Origin: Nitrososphaerota archaeon
GTDB taxonomy: Archaea; Thermoproteota; Bathyarchaeia; Bathyarchaeales; Bathycorpusculaceae
Direction: 5' to 3'
Length of the DNA stretch: 8,776 nucleotides
NCBI GenBank assembly: GCA_031282985.1
Contig: JAITCR010000040.1
Coordinates: 1 to 8,776 of the forward strand
A model generated the notes under the pieces. It ran no database searches. It was not told the DNA's origin and was given only the letters and a program-made list of their open reading frames with translations. Shown here one piece after another: positions 1-6,502 of this stretch. Each line of letters begins with the position of its first letter. Positions within the stretch are counted from its first letter, which is position 1. A program made the position numbers and the translations under genes.

Positions 1-8
1 AATAACAT

Positions 9-28
9 AAAAAAGGAATATTTGAAGG
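9..28 (-). terminator. T6 tract after prepilin peptidase gene
   Basis: Fifteen bases after the peptidase stop codon the coding strand carries a T6 run (9-14) in an AT-rich stretch, with no hairpin. It resembles the oligo-T tracts after unit A and is a plausible archaeal terminator, but the window ends here so the context is incomplete. Confidence 0.35.
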
Positions 29-520
29 TTAGCAAAAGAGAAAAGCAAGCCAGAGTATCATTAGGGTTATGAAACTTGCAAGTATGAATGGCATTAACGG
101 AGCTTTTTTTGAATATTCACGTTTGCAGAATTTTTGAATTAATGAGTATATTATGAGCGGCATTAGATATGCTGCTGCACCTACAAATACCATTATTGAA
201 AAACCTCCTGTTTGCGTAAATGGCCAAAACGGAAAAGCTAAACCTATACAAATCAAAGCTTTTGAATCAGCTCCCCCTACCACTTTAGCATAAAAAACGA
301 ATAAAGCATACATTACAGTAAAGCCGATACTAACAAATAATTGCCAAGAAACACCAACAATTAACGTTTCCATGCACGTTAAAAGTATAGCTAACGGCGC
401 AAAATACACCCACGTCCTATTAGGCGTACACCTGGTCTTAACATCACACCAAGCAGCATAAGATAGAAACCCAACAGTCAAAACAAGCTTACATAACAAA
501 ATGGAAAGAAGTAGAGACAT
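29..520 (-). CDS. Archaeal-type prepilin peptidase (A24, GxGD aspartyl protease)
   Basis: This is a 163-residue polytopic membrane protease of the FlaK/PibD kind, which removes the short leader from pilin-like precursors at the cytosolic face of the membrane. The first catalytic Asp is D26 in AAWCDVKTRCTPNR (the D-x-x-x-R-x-x-PN signature) and the second is D85 in VVGGADSKAL (the GxGD motif, here with Ala before Asp, followed by the typical Lys). The spacing of 59 residues fits archaeal enzymes. About five to six hydrophobic helices surround them. The bacterial N-methyltransferase domain and Cys motifs are absent, as in archaea. GAGGG precedes the ATG at 520, and the gene closes unit B. Its likely substrates are the two-helix proteins nearby, above all the one at 2728-3042. 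Family assignment is strong; substrate assignment is inferred. Confidence 0.9.
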   Translation of the reverse strand: MSLLLSILLCKLVLTVGFLSYAAWCDVKTRCTPNRTWVYFAPLAILLTCMETLIVGVSWQLFVSIGFTVMYALFVFYAKVVGGADSKALICIGLAFPFWPFTQTGGFSIMVFVGAAAYLMPLIIYSLIQKFCKREYSKKAPLMPFILASFITLMILWLAFLFC

Positions 521-522
521 TA

Positions 523-852
523 TTATCCCTCGACTATAGGCGCAATGTTGTTAACTGCTGCAAGTTTTTTCTGCTTTTTCTCTTCTTCATATTCGCGCCA
601 ACTACTTGATAAATTCAAACTCCAATGCATAACAAACAAGCCAAACAGCAGTATAACACTGAAACTTAGAAAATGAGGCGGAAAAACCAGTTCATATTGC
701 AAAAATAAAAAAGCCAACTTTACTAAAAGTATAAACATAATCGTCCCACAAAGCCATCTCATGTTTGAGATAAAATGATATCGTAACTCAATTTTGGCCT
801 GCTGCTTTACCTTTTGAAACAAAAAAGATAAAGTGTTTTTGAGTTTATCCAA
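523..852 (-). CDS. Small two-helix membrane protein
   Basis: TTG at 852 gives 109 residues and has GGAGGTGG five bases upstream, inside the last glycine codons of the previous gene, which it overlaps by eight bases. An in-frame TTG at 867 lies upstream of most of that SD site and is less likely. A basic amphipathic N-terminus (KLKNTLSFLFQKVKQQAKIELR) is followed by helices at about 34-51 and 60-79, joined by a short loop. A highly charged tail (REYEEEKKQKK) then runs to IAPIVEG. Both ends are probably cytosolic. The next gene starts two bases after its stop. The function is unknown; the position next to the peptidase suggests an accessory of processing or assembly. Confidence 0.7.
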   Translation of the reverse strand: MDKLKNTLSFLFQKVKQQAKIELRYHFISNMRWLCGTIMFILLVKLAFLFLQYELVFPPHFLSFSVILLFGLFVMHWSLNLSSSWREYEEEKKQKKLAAVNNIAPIVEG

Positions 853-1558
853 TGTGACCACCTCCAAGAAGCCCAGCTACAATTAGAGCTATACAGCAAA
901 CTACTGCTGCTACTATAATGATTTTTGCTGTCCCTGATGTGTCTCTTGCTTTGGTTTTTGCTACACCAATGCTTTCCCATCTCAAATTTGTACTGTGCAA
1001 CATTTCTTGATTGAAACTTTTAGGAAAATTCCTTTGAATATCTGATGGATCAAAAGGTAATATTAACTCTACCTCAGCAGTTTTACCTATCACTGCATCT
1101 TCTTTTGGTAATGTGATTTCCGCTTTAACTTGCCCATCTACAGCATAGTCTGACAATTTTAATGCGGTTATAACTGCCGGATTAGTCGTAACACCAGTTG
1201 TAATATAACTAAATGTAACAGGCATACCATCAATCATGTAAGACGGGAGAATAGTTTTATCACGCTCAGCATTACGCCTATTCTCCTCTACATTTAACAT
1301 ATTCTTAAGCGGTGAAGCAAAATAGAAACGTTTGGTCAACTTGTTTGCACGCTTCGACTCAGCACAACCCTCACTTGAAACAGTATGCGCCTCAATCACC
1401 ACATCACGATCTTGATACGCAACAACATTAAGCATCTTCCCTTTAAGCAGACCAAACTTTTTCTTGATCAATACCTTTGCAGAAGAAGGAAAACTCATGT
1501 ACCCCAAAACAAGGAATAAACCCAAAACAACGTTTAAAGTAAGACTCCAAAGCATCAT
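845..1558 (-). CDS. Membrane hairpin protein with large internal domain
   Basis: I start this at the ATG at 1558 (237 residues), which forms TAATG with the upstream stop and has GAGGTGG five bases before it. A GTG at 1567 would add three residues but overlaps that SD site. Helix 1 is at about 4-22; a basic stretch (KVLIKKKFGLLKGK) follows, then about 170 residues of soluble mixed alpha/beta sequence, another basic segment (AKTKARD) and helix 2 (about 212-232) ending GLLGGGHIG. Positive charges on both sides of the middle domain place it in the cytosol, with both ends outside. Its two closest Cys are in the last helix (VVCCIAL). No family is recognised. The topology suggests a membrane-tethered cytosolic or particle-internal domain. 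Confidence 0.75.
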   Translation of the reverse strand: MMLWSLTLNVVLGLFLVLGYMSFPSSAKVLIKKKFGLLKGKMLNVVAYQDRDVVIEAHTVSSEGCAESKRANKLTKRFYFASPLKNMLNVEENRRNAERDKTILPSYMIDGMPVTFSYITTGVTTNPAVITALKLSDYAVDGQVKAEITLPKEDAVIGKTAEVELILPFDPSDIQRNFPKSFNQEMLHSTNLRWESIGVAKTKARDTSGTAKIIIVAAVVCCIALIVAGLLGGGHIG

Positions 1559-2202
1559 TAGAACCACCTCGCACTAACATCTTTAGACTGTTGCCTAACA
1601 TTGATGTCCTGACTTGCTTCTTTACGAACCGTTAATAACGCTGTGATCTTTCTGCCGTTCGTAGCATCATCAAGCAACTTGTAATACTTTACCAGTTTCG
1701 AGTTCAAATACGTGATTTTACCATTCTCAAAATCTTCACTTGAACTATTCATTATGATATCTGCAACAATGTTTTCCGCATACAAACTATACAAAGCCAC
1801 ATTTTTTGGATTAATAAACGATAATCTGTTCAGCGGACTTTCGAGAACTGCAAGAGCAGCAGCATAATTATCAACCTGCCGACCTTCAATAAACACCGGA
1901 ATAGGCGCGCCAGTACCATCCTTACAAACAGCACCCATTGAATCACGCGCATATTCAATTTCGCCTGTTTGAGGGTTCACCTTTGGCACAACTACACGCC
2001 GCATGATCTTATCAAAGTCAATAGCTTCTTGATCCTCATCATGAATTGCTTCATGGAAAAATGCAAGTGTTTTTTTCATAGCAATTTCGGTTTCAGTTGC
2101 ATTAAATATTTCATTGTCTGCTGCGTGAGCAAACACTGCATTTTTACCATCAGAACTTAGTGAAGATGGACTCTTACGTATTAGTTTATCAATAATTCCC
2201 AT
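1558..2202 (-). CDS. Soluble protein of unknown function
   Basis: This 214-residue protein has no signal peptide or membrane helix. It opens with MGIIDKLIRKSPSSL, a short amphipathic basic helix that could touch a membrane. An acidic helical part (40-66, AMKKTLAFFHEAIHDEDQE) precedes a mixed region with VNPQTGEIEYARD, and the C-terminus is helical and charged. ATG at 2202 lies two bases after the previous stop, with AAGGTG a short way upstream. Its stop overlaps the next ATG as TAATG. It is the only clearly cytosolic, non-small protein in unit B, so it may be a chaperone, matrix or assembly factor for its membrane neighbours. I recognise no motif and would not name a function. Confidence 0.75.
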   Translation of the reverse strand: MGIIDKLIRKSPSSLSSDGKNAVFAHAADNEIFNATETEIAMKKTLAFFHEAIHDEDQEAIDFDKIMRRVVVPKVNPQTGEIEYARDSMGAVCKDGTGAPIPVFIEGRQVDNYAAALAVLESPLNRLSFINPKNVALYSLYAENIVADIIMNSSSEDFENGKITYLNSKLVKYYKLLDDATNGRKITALLTVRKEASQDINVRQQSKDVSARWF

Positions 2203-2204
2203 TT

Positions 2205-2636
2205 TTACATAACACCTTGATCTAATTTTTTACCTTCAGATGCGTTTTGCAGAAGGTTTGCGGCTTTCCACACGGCAAAAATCATCATAGTTATACCAAG
2301 CATCATTGATATCCAGGAAAACACGCCAACAAACACGCTTTCAGCATCACTCACAATAAACAATGTAGCAGCAAAAGTAAACCAGCACACCGCACTAAGC
2401 ACAGACAACGTTACTGAGCCACGAATTACCGCCAAACATAGAAGCAAAAACACCAATAACCCAAATAATACAAAGAGTGTACCTACACCAACAACAGCAA
2501 AAGGCTCAGCTGTCGTTATTGTTGTTGTAGCAGTCGGAGTATCTGTTGGGTCTTGTGCATTTACATAACCGGCAAAAGCAAGAATTAAAAGTACAAATAG
2601 TGTAGATGCTACGCTAAGGGTTTTCAAATGCGACAT
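2205..2636 (-). CDS. Signal-peptide protein with Thr-rich spacer and three membrane helices
   Basis: This is a 143-residue protein with an N-terminal hydrophobic signal (about 7-23) ending AGYVNAQ and probable cleavage after residue 26 or 27. An Asp/Thr/Pro-rich spacer (29-43, DPTDTPTATTT) suits an exposed, possibly glycosylated segment. Helices follow at about 45-71, 74-96 and 100-124, then a charged tail (SEGKKLDQ). The ATG at 2636 has GGAGGT 11 bases upstream. The plan is a shrunken form of the two large anchored ectodomain proteins of unit A: signal, exposed part, three helices. The family is unknown; a small envelope or assembly membrane protein is plausible from context. Confidence 0.75.
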   Translation of the reverse strand: MSHLKTLSVASTLFVLLILAFAGYVNAQDPTDTPTATTTITTAEPFAVVGVGTLFVLFGLLVFLLLCLAVIRGSVTLSVLSAVCWFTFAATLFIVSDAESVFVGVFSWISMMLGITMMIFAVWKAANLLQNASEGKKLDQGVM

Positions 2637-2641
2637 AATTA

Positions 2642-2725
2642 TTATTTACCTCCAAAAACTTGGCGTTCTGTTGTTGTTGGCTTTGAATGAGAAAAAGATG
2701 GGGTGTGTGCTGCGTTAGTATGCAT
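2642..2725 (-). CDS. Possible 27-residue mini-ORF
   Basis: ATG at 2725, TAA at 2644-2642, product of 27 residues: MHTNAAHTPSF at the start, a Ser/Thr/Pro-rich middle, and QVFGGK at the end. A perfect GGAGGC eight bases upstream lies inside the last glycine codons of the pilin-like gene. The mini-ORF's own last glycine codons form GGAGGT, the SD site of the next gene. There is no hydrophobic segment. It may encode a short peptide, act as a translational coupler that carries ribosomes to the next gene, or be fortuitous; no homology can be judged at this length. Confidence 0.4.
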   Translation of the reverse strand: MHTNAAHTPSFSHSKPTTTERQVFGGK

Positions 2726-2727
2726 TG

Positions 2728-3042
2728 TTATTTGCCTCCGCCACCGAAGAATCGCAGATACCCGAAAATTGCGCCTGCCACGACTATGATTGTTATGACG
2801 GGTAGCATTTGGTAGCTGCTCCAGCCGGTATTGAACACGCCAGTGATTGTTGTGTTCGCGATTGTGCTTGTAACGTTAGGTATGGCGCCTTCGATACTTG
2901 CAAGTACGATTGCGCCAATGGCAATTGAAGCAATGACAATAATGACAGTTGCAACAAGGTTCCCTTCTGCTCTGGTGCAGTTTTTGAATCTGCGCCAAGC
3001 ATTGAGTGCTGTCATTTTCGTTTTGGTTGATAGATTGCTCAT
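2728..3042 (-). CDS. Pilin-like / spindle-virus-capsid-like two-helix protein
   Basis: I chose the ATG at 3042 (104 residues) over the TTG at 3078, because the TTG lies upstream of the only SD-like sequence. A basic N-terminus (AWRRFKNCTRAEG, 15-27) leads into helix 1 (about 29-50, with LVATVIIVIASIAIG). A Thr/Asn-rich linker (51-77, with NVT and NTT sequons) follows, then helix 2 (80-98) and FFGGGGK. Helix 1 resembles the N-terminal helix of archaeal pilins (VIAT-LLIA type), and R-A before E-G could be a class III cleavage site. Two helices with a polar linker is also the known plan of fuselloviral VP1/VP3 capsid proteins. Codons often end in C, which suggests high expression. It is first in the unit that ends with a prepilin peptidase, making it the best candidate substrate and main structural subunit. 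Confidence 0.75.
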   Translation of the reverse strand: MSNLSTKTKMTALNAWRRFKNCTRAEGNLVATVIIVIASIAIGAIVLASIEGAIPNVTSTIANTTITGVFNTGWSSYQMLPVITIIVVAGAIFGYLRFFGGGGK

Positions 3043-3096
3043 GTTTAAAGCCTTACAATCACCTCGTAAAATATACAATAAAAACGTTGTTCTGAG
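3043..3096 (-). promoter_or_regulatory. Probable promoter/leader of unit B
   Basis: Between the T6 tracts and the pilin-like gene lies an AT-rich segment with a TATA-like GTATATTTTA at 3067-3076, about 25 bases before the ATG at 3042. That spacing would give a nearly leaderless transcript. A GAGGTGAT at about 3058-3065 is an SD-like sequence, but it is 15 bases from the ATG, which is long. It may be part of a longer leader started further upstream. The element is placed by spacing and composition only. Confidence 0.35.
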
Positions 3097-3143
3097 AAAA
3101 AATAACAGAAAAAACCCTTAAAACAAGAAATAATTTCAAAAAA
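3097..3143 (-). terminator. Triple T6 tract, likely archaeal terminator of unit A
   Basis: On the coding strand, T6 tracts occur at 3138-3143, 3109-3114 and 3097-3102, immediately after the stop of the 53-residue gene and with no strong hairpin. Archaeal RNA polymerase is known to terminate at oligo-T runs. This is the longest gene-free stretch in the window (about 104 bases) and the natural boundary between the two gene groups. Confidence 0.55.
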
Positions 3144-3146
3144 CAG

Positions 3147-3308
3147 TTATTGACATTCTAACGATAACATCTTTTTAGTCAAATAACGTTGTTTTTTGCG
3201 CTCACGATCTTTAGCAGCTAATTGCTTCTCAACTCTCCACAACTTCTTAACTGAATCCTGCTCATGAGGTTGCAACATAGCCATTGCTCTTTTAGTCAAA
3301 CTCGTCAT
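3147..3308 (-). CDS. Small basic protein, 53 residues
   Basis: I translated this frame directly: MTSLTKRAMAMLQPHEQD starts it and LECQ ends it. The ATG lies 10 bases after the stop of the secreted ectodomain gene, with GGTGAT at a suitable distance upstream. The middle (residues 17-46) is charged and helical-looking, with KKLWRVEKQL and KDRERKKQR, giving a strongly basic helix or short coiled coil. There is no membrane segment or signal peptide. Just after its TAA come three T6 tracts, so it seems to be the last gene of the upstream unit. It could bind nucleic acid or the cytosolic face of a membrane protein; both are inference from charge. An overlapping ATG at 3312 gives only six codons. 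Confidence 0.6.
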   Translation of the reverse strand: MTSLTKRAMAMLQPHEQDSVKKLWRVEKQLAAKDRERKKQRYLTKKMLSLECQ

Positions 3309-3318
3309 ACATAATCAC

Positions 3319-4230
3319 CTACCTAAACACTCTAAATAATAACACGCCTAATCCTACGGCCATTAGTAACCAGACTAAGATGTTTGCGGGTGCTGGCAGA
3401 AACACAAACACAACTCCACCGGCTGATCCGAAGAGTATTAGCATAAAGATAACTACAGACATCTTTCCAGTCCACAAGTAATACGCTCCAAGCAAAGCAA
3501 CAATGACTATGACGTAGAATATACTGCCAAAAATATCCAAATACGGATATAACAGAAAACCCGCAAAATCTCTATTGGTCAGTTTGAAAAACATTACATC
3601 ATACACACTTGGCTCAATAATAACAATACCGTTTATCCCTGACTGACCATATGCGCCCGACCATGATGCCATAAAAGAATCGTGTTCATAATCAACGTAG
3701 TAGCTAAATGTCCATGTTGAAGCTACAATTTGACTCGTAATAAGAACGGGGCTAACAAAAACTGCTCTGGCAACAGTGTTGGCTCCATCATCAGTAGCAC
3801 TATACATTACAACTCGCAGCGCATTATCACCAAACAATACAGGCATATTAGGACAATTCCAACTTGATGAAATAAACCCCGAAAAAATCCCATTACCAGA
3901 CGTGAAAATATTAACAGCCGCAGGAACACCCTCTGTCAATTCAACCTCATACCCATTTTGGCCAATGATCCACACTCTAAAGCTGAAAGCGACATCTACA
4001 TTATTTGGGTAAGAAGCACCAAACGAAGCATTAACCCCGCCACTTTTCTCATCAAGCCTATACCCACTAGACGAGAACATTGTATATTCCTCATCACTAA
4101 AACGCAAATTAAGAATCTGTGAATTAGCAGGCACAACCACCGAAGACTGCGCATTAGCTACACTACTGCTACTGATAAAAGAGCAGCAAACTAAGAAAAC
4201 AATTAACAACAAACTACCAAGTTTTTTCAT
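3319..4230 (-). CDS. Secreted ectodomain protein with three-helix C-terminal anchor
   Basis: This is a 303-residue protein with a clear signal peptide (MKK, hydrophobic core 5-19, cleavage near NAQ at 26-28). A beta-rich ectodomain of about 195 residues follows, containing a single Cys (126), so no intradomain disulfide is suggested. Three membrane helices lie at about 229-253, 257-278 and 281-301, ending in a basic RVFR. The layout (signal, beta ectodomain, three-helix end) repeats that of the 602-codon protein two genes upstream at half the size, although I see no clear sequence identity. The ATG overlaps the previous stop as TAATG. It is probably a surface or spike-associated component; the biochemical role is unknown. 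Confidence 0.8.
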   Translation of the reverse strand: MKKLGSLLLIVFLVCCSFISSSSVANAQSSVVVPANSQILNLRFSDEEYTMFSSSGYRLDEKSGGVNASFGASYPNNVDVAFSFRVWIIGQNGYEVELTEGVPAAVNIFTSGNGIFSGFISSSWNCPNMPVLFGDNALRVVMYSATDDGANTVARAVFVSPVLITSQIVASTWTFSYYVDYEHDSFMASWSGAYGQSGINGIVIIEPSVYDVMFFKLTNRDFAGFLLYPYLDIFGSIFYVIVIVALLGAYYLWTGKMSVVIFMLILFGSAGGVVFVFLPAPANILVWLLMAVGLGVLLFRVFR

Positions 4231-4694
4231 TATGCGGTAAACCTTCCTTTAATTTCATCAAGTATAAACCAGAACGCTCCAAACCCACCAAACACCAGGA
4301 ATAACATGCTAAATGGGTTAGTGCTTGCAAGCACGCCTTCTGTAGCACTAAACGGATTATACGCAGGATACAGTGTCATTACACTATTGATCATGTTAGG
4401 TATGGCAAGAATAAACGTGCTTGTCAATGGAATTAAGAGCATGACTGTGAAAATGACAAGAGCATACAAAGCAAACGTGTTCTGCCTAAGTAACAACATA
4501 GCTAAGCCGGAGACTGCGCCAATGCCCACATAGAGAAAGTTTTTTTGAAAATATGAAAGGGAAAACAATTTTGTAAGATCATCCGGGCTAAATTGTGCAG
4601 GCAAACTGGAAGGTGTTAATTCAAAAAGGGGTATAAGCCACATTGCAATATTGATTGCGACAACAATTAAGAAAATGTTATACATCATCCGCAT
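4230..4694 (-). CDS. Four-helix membrane protein
   Basis: This is a 154-residue hydrophobic protein with predicted helices at about 5-25, 52-69, 74-97 and 127-146, a short charged C-terminus (LDEIKGRF) and no signal peptide beyond the first helix. Helices 1-2 and 3-4 are separated by loops of about 30 residues that contain few charges and are likely outside. It is joined at both ends by TAATG overlaps, so it is translationally coupled between two large ectodomain proteins and may form a complex with them or help place them in the membrane. I recognise no family and see no catalytic motif. Confidence 0.8.
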   Translation of the reverse strand: MRMMYNIFLIVVAINIAMWLIPLFELTPSSLPAQFSPDDLTKLFSLSYFQKNFLYVGIGAVSGLAMLLLRQNTFALYALVIFTVMLLIPLTSTFILAIPNMINSVMTLYPAYNPFSATEGVLASTNPFSMLFLVFGGFGAFWFILDEIKGRFTA

Positions 4695-6502
4695 TATATT
4701 TCCCTCTCCCTTTGTTTTCCCTCACCAAACGCTATGAAAATACTAAGAACTAAGGCAAAACCAAACGCTGGCACGCTCACTACAAACCATCCAAGACCCA
4801 CCATTATGAGCGCAATTACCCAGCATAAAAGGCAACCTTTCTCGTGATTTGACCATGAAAATATCGCTAAGAAACATGCAAGCACTACCATCACGGGTAA
4901 CTGTGCCGGATCAAAACCAGTGGGCAACACCGCAGATCCGGGCAAAGTGTCAACACTCCCAAAAAACGGCATAATTAAAGCAGCCCATGGATTAACTTTG
5001 TTTATTAATGGGGCTACATCAACAGTCCAAGACTTAACAACCCCACCATTAAAATCATACAAAACGCCAGTAACCCGGTAAACTACATCTGGTTCAGCAT
5101 TACTAAAAACATAATTTAAAGGAAAATTAGCGGTGCTAACACTATCAACAACAACAGCAGAAGAACCAACAAGTTTGGATAACGTCAGATTCAAACTTCC
5201 ACTGGTAACGGAGCTAAAGAAGACGTTTACGCCAAGATTGTCACTTGTTCGATTAGCAAAAAACACATCGCTTATACTTGGGTTTAAATCAATCTCGCCA
5301 AATGACCCGGCTAAAACTATAAGGTTACTCGATAACGTTGAACCAGCGATAAATCCTTGACTGAAAACACCAAGAGTACCAACTACACTAACAGTATAAT
5401 AAGCGCCCTGAATTAATGAAAAATCGGCAACACCACTCATCATAATATTTCTGCGTTCGATTAACTGACCGCCTAAACTAATTTCAACAAATTGCGCACT
5501 GCCGGTATAATCCACTACGGAAAACTGGTAAGAATTACTAACAGAAACCGTAACATTAGCAGTCCGCAAAGGAAACACTTGTTGACCGCCTAATGTACCA
5601 TCAGTATCAACAAATTCAATCACACGAACTAGGTTTAGTGCATCGCTATAATTCCAACTTGCAGAAACTAACGGTGCAAAACTAAAAGCTGTGGAAGAGC
5701 CAAAGGGTAAAGTTAACTCAACCATGTTACCATTGATAGTGTTAAGATTAAGAGTAATTGTATTTCCTTGTGTTTGGCTTAAATCAGTACCAACATTAGA
5801 AAAAGTATAACTTAGGTCTGTTGGTACTGTAGCGCCAGCGGGTAATCCATAAACTTGCATGTTTAACAAATATGTTGATGGATAAACAGTTCCAGTGTTA
5901 TAATATTGACCAGTAATAGTAAACCATCCGGAAGGTTTAGGATTGCCGGAAGATAAGCCAACATTAAGATAGGGTTGATTTCCTGTGTTTTCGGGGGACA
6001 TACCGCGTAGTAATATAGCGTATTGTGTGCCAGCTTGCATTGTGAAGCCGCCTGTTAAAGATATATTATACCAGTTTTGGGTAGTTGAACCCGAAGGTAA
6101 ACCTGAAGGTTTAAAAGGCATTGAAAAAAGAATTTCAGCAGGTTTATTATCGACAACACTACAAATTATAACCTCGCAGTCAGAGGGCATAACCCCGTCT
6201 TGAGAAGTCCTTAAACGAAAAGAAACAATTACAGGGTCGAAAGCGGTTGTTACTGGAAAAATGTTTCCAATCCACGTTTTAGTGCCACCTGAAGTACTAT
6301 CTCCATTAGTGGCAGATAAGCTAAAGTCTAAGTAACGTGTTAATCCAGCTTGAGCTTGAACCATCGTAGAAAAAGATAAAGCTAATAGTGTTACACATAA
6401 CGCTAAAGTGCATATTTTACTACTGTTTTGGTTTAGTTTTTTTATTGTGTGTATCCTCCGTAGTAGGTTTGGTCTTCTCGTTTGAATGCGGAGGCAAGCC
6501 AC
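4694..6502 (-). CDS. Large secreted adhesin-like protein with C-terminal membrane anchor
   Basis: From the GTG at 6502 the product is 602 residues. A signal peptide core lies at about 29-46, with likely cleavage after VQAQA (48-52). Residues 54-220 look like a beta-sandwich domain: alternating strands with NWYNISL, TQYAILLRG and similar, reminiscent of carbohydrate-binding or choice-of-anchor domains. More beta-rich sequence with many Asn-x-Ser/Thr sites runs to about 500. The C-terminus holds three hydrophobic helices (about 534-550, 557-578, 580-593) and a charged tail. Most of the protein is therefore predicted outside the cell or particle, anchored at its end. The GTG lacks an SD site and overlaps the upstream gene by 61 bases. 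An ATA at 6445 has a perfect GGAGGA eight bases upstream and gives a classic M-K-K signal peptide, so it may be the real start. The stop overlaps the next ATG as TAATG. It is a candidate host-attachment or surface protein; no specific family was recognised. Confidence 0.8.
   Translation of the reverse strand: MACLRIQTRRPNLLRRIHTIKKLNQNSSKICTLALCVTLLALSFSTMVQAQAGLTRYLDFSLSATNGDSTSGGTKTWIGNIFPVTTAFDPVIVSFRLRTSQDGVMPSDCEVIICSVVDNKPAEILFSMPFKPSGLPSGSTTQNWYNISLTGGFTMQAGTQYAILLRGMSPENTGNQPYLNVGLSSGNPKPSGWFTITGQYYNTGTVYPSTYLLNMQVYGLPAGATVPTDLSYTFSNVGTDLSQTQGNTITLNLNTINGNMVELTLPFGSSTAFSFAPLVSASWNYSDALNLVRVIEFVDTDGTLGGQQVFPLRTANVTVSVSNSYQFSVVDYTGSAQFVEISLGGQLIERRNIMMSGVADFSLIQGAYYTVSVVGTLGVFSQGFIAGSTLSSNLIVLAGSFGEIDLNPSISDVFFANRTSDNLGVNVFFSSVTSGSLNLTLSKLVGSSAVVVDSVSTANFPLNYVFSNAEPDVVYRVTGVLYDFNGGVVKSWTVDVAPLINKVNPWAALIMPFFGSVDTLPGSAVLPTGFDPAQLPVMVVLACFLAIFSWSNHEKGCLLCWVIALIMVGLGWFVVSVPAFGFALVLSIFIAFGEGKQREREI

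Noticed and set aside
2793..3002. Alternative minus-strand frame overlapping the pilin-like gene
   Set aside because: Out-of-frame shadow of a hydrophobic, codon-biased gene; Ser/Gln/Leu-rich product without an SD site.
2728..3042. Calling the 104-residue protein an ordinary type IV pilin
   Set aside because: It has a second hydrophobic helix near the C-terminus, lacks a globular head, and the cleavage site is not a clear class III match, so only a pilin-like label is justified.
3043..3078. TTG start at 3078 adding 12 residues to the pilin-like protein
   Set aside because: It lies before the TATA-like and SD-like elements; the ATG at 3042 gives a normal basic leader.
3127..3137. Small palindrome GAAATAATTTC after unit A
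   Set aside because: Only five-base arms in a very AT-rich spacer; likely by chance and not strong enough to call an operator.
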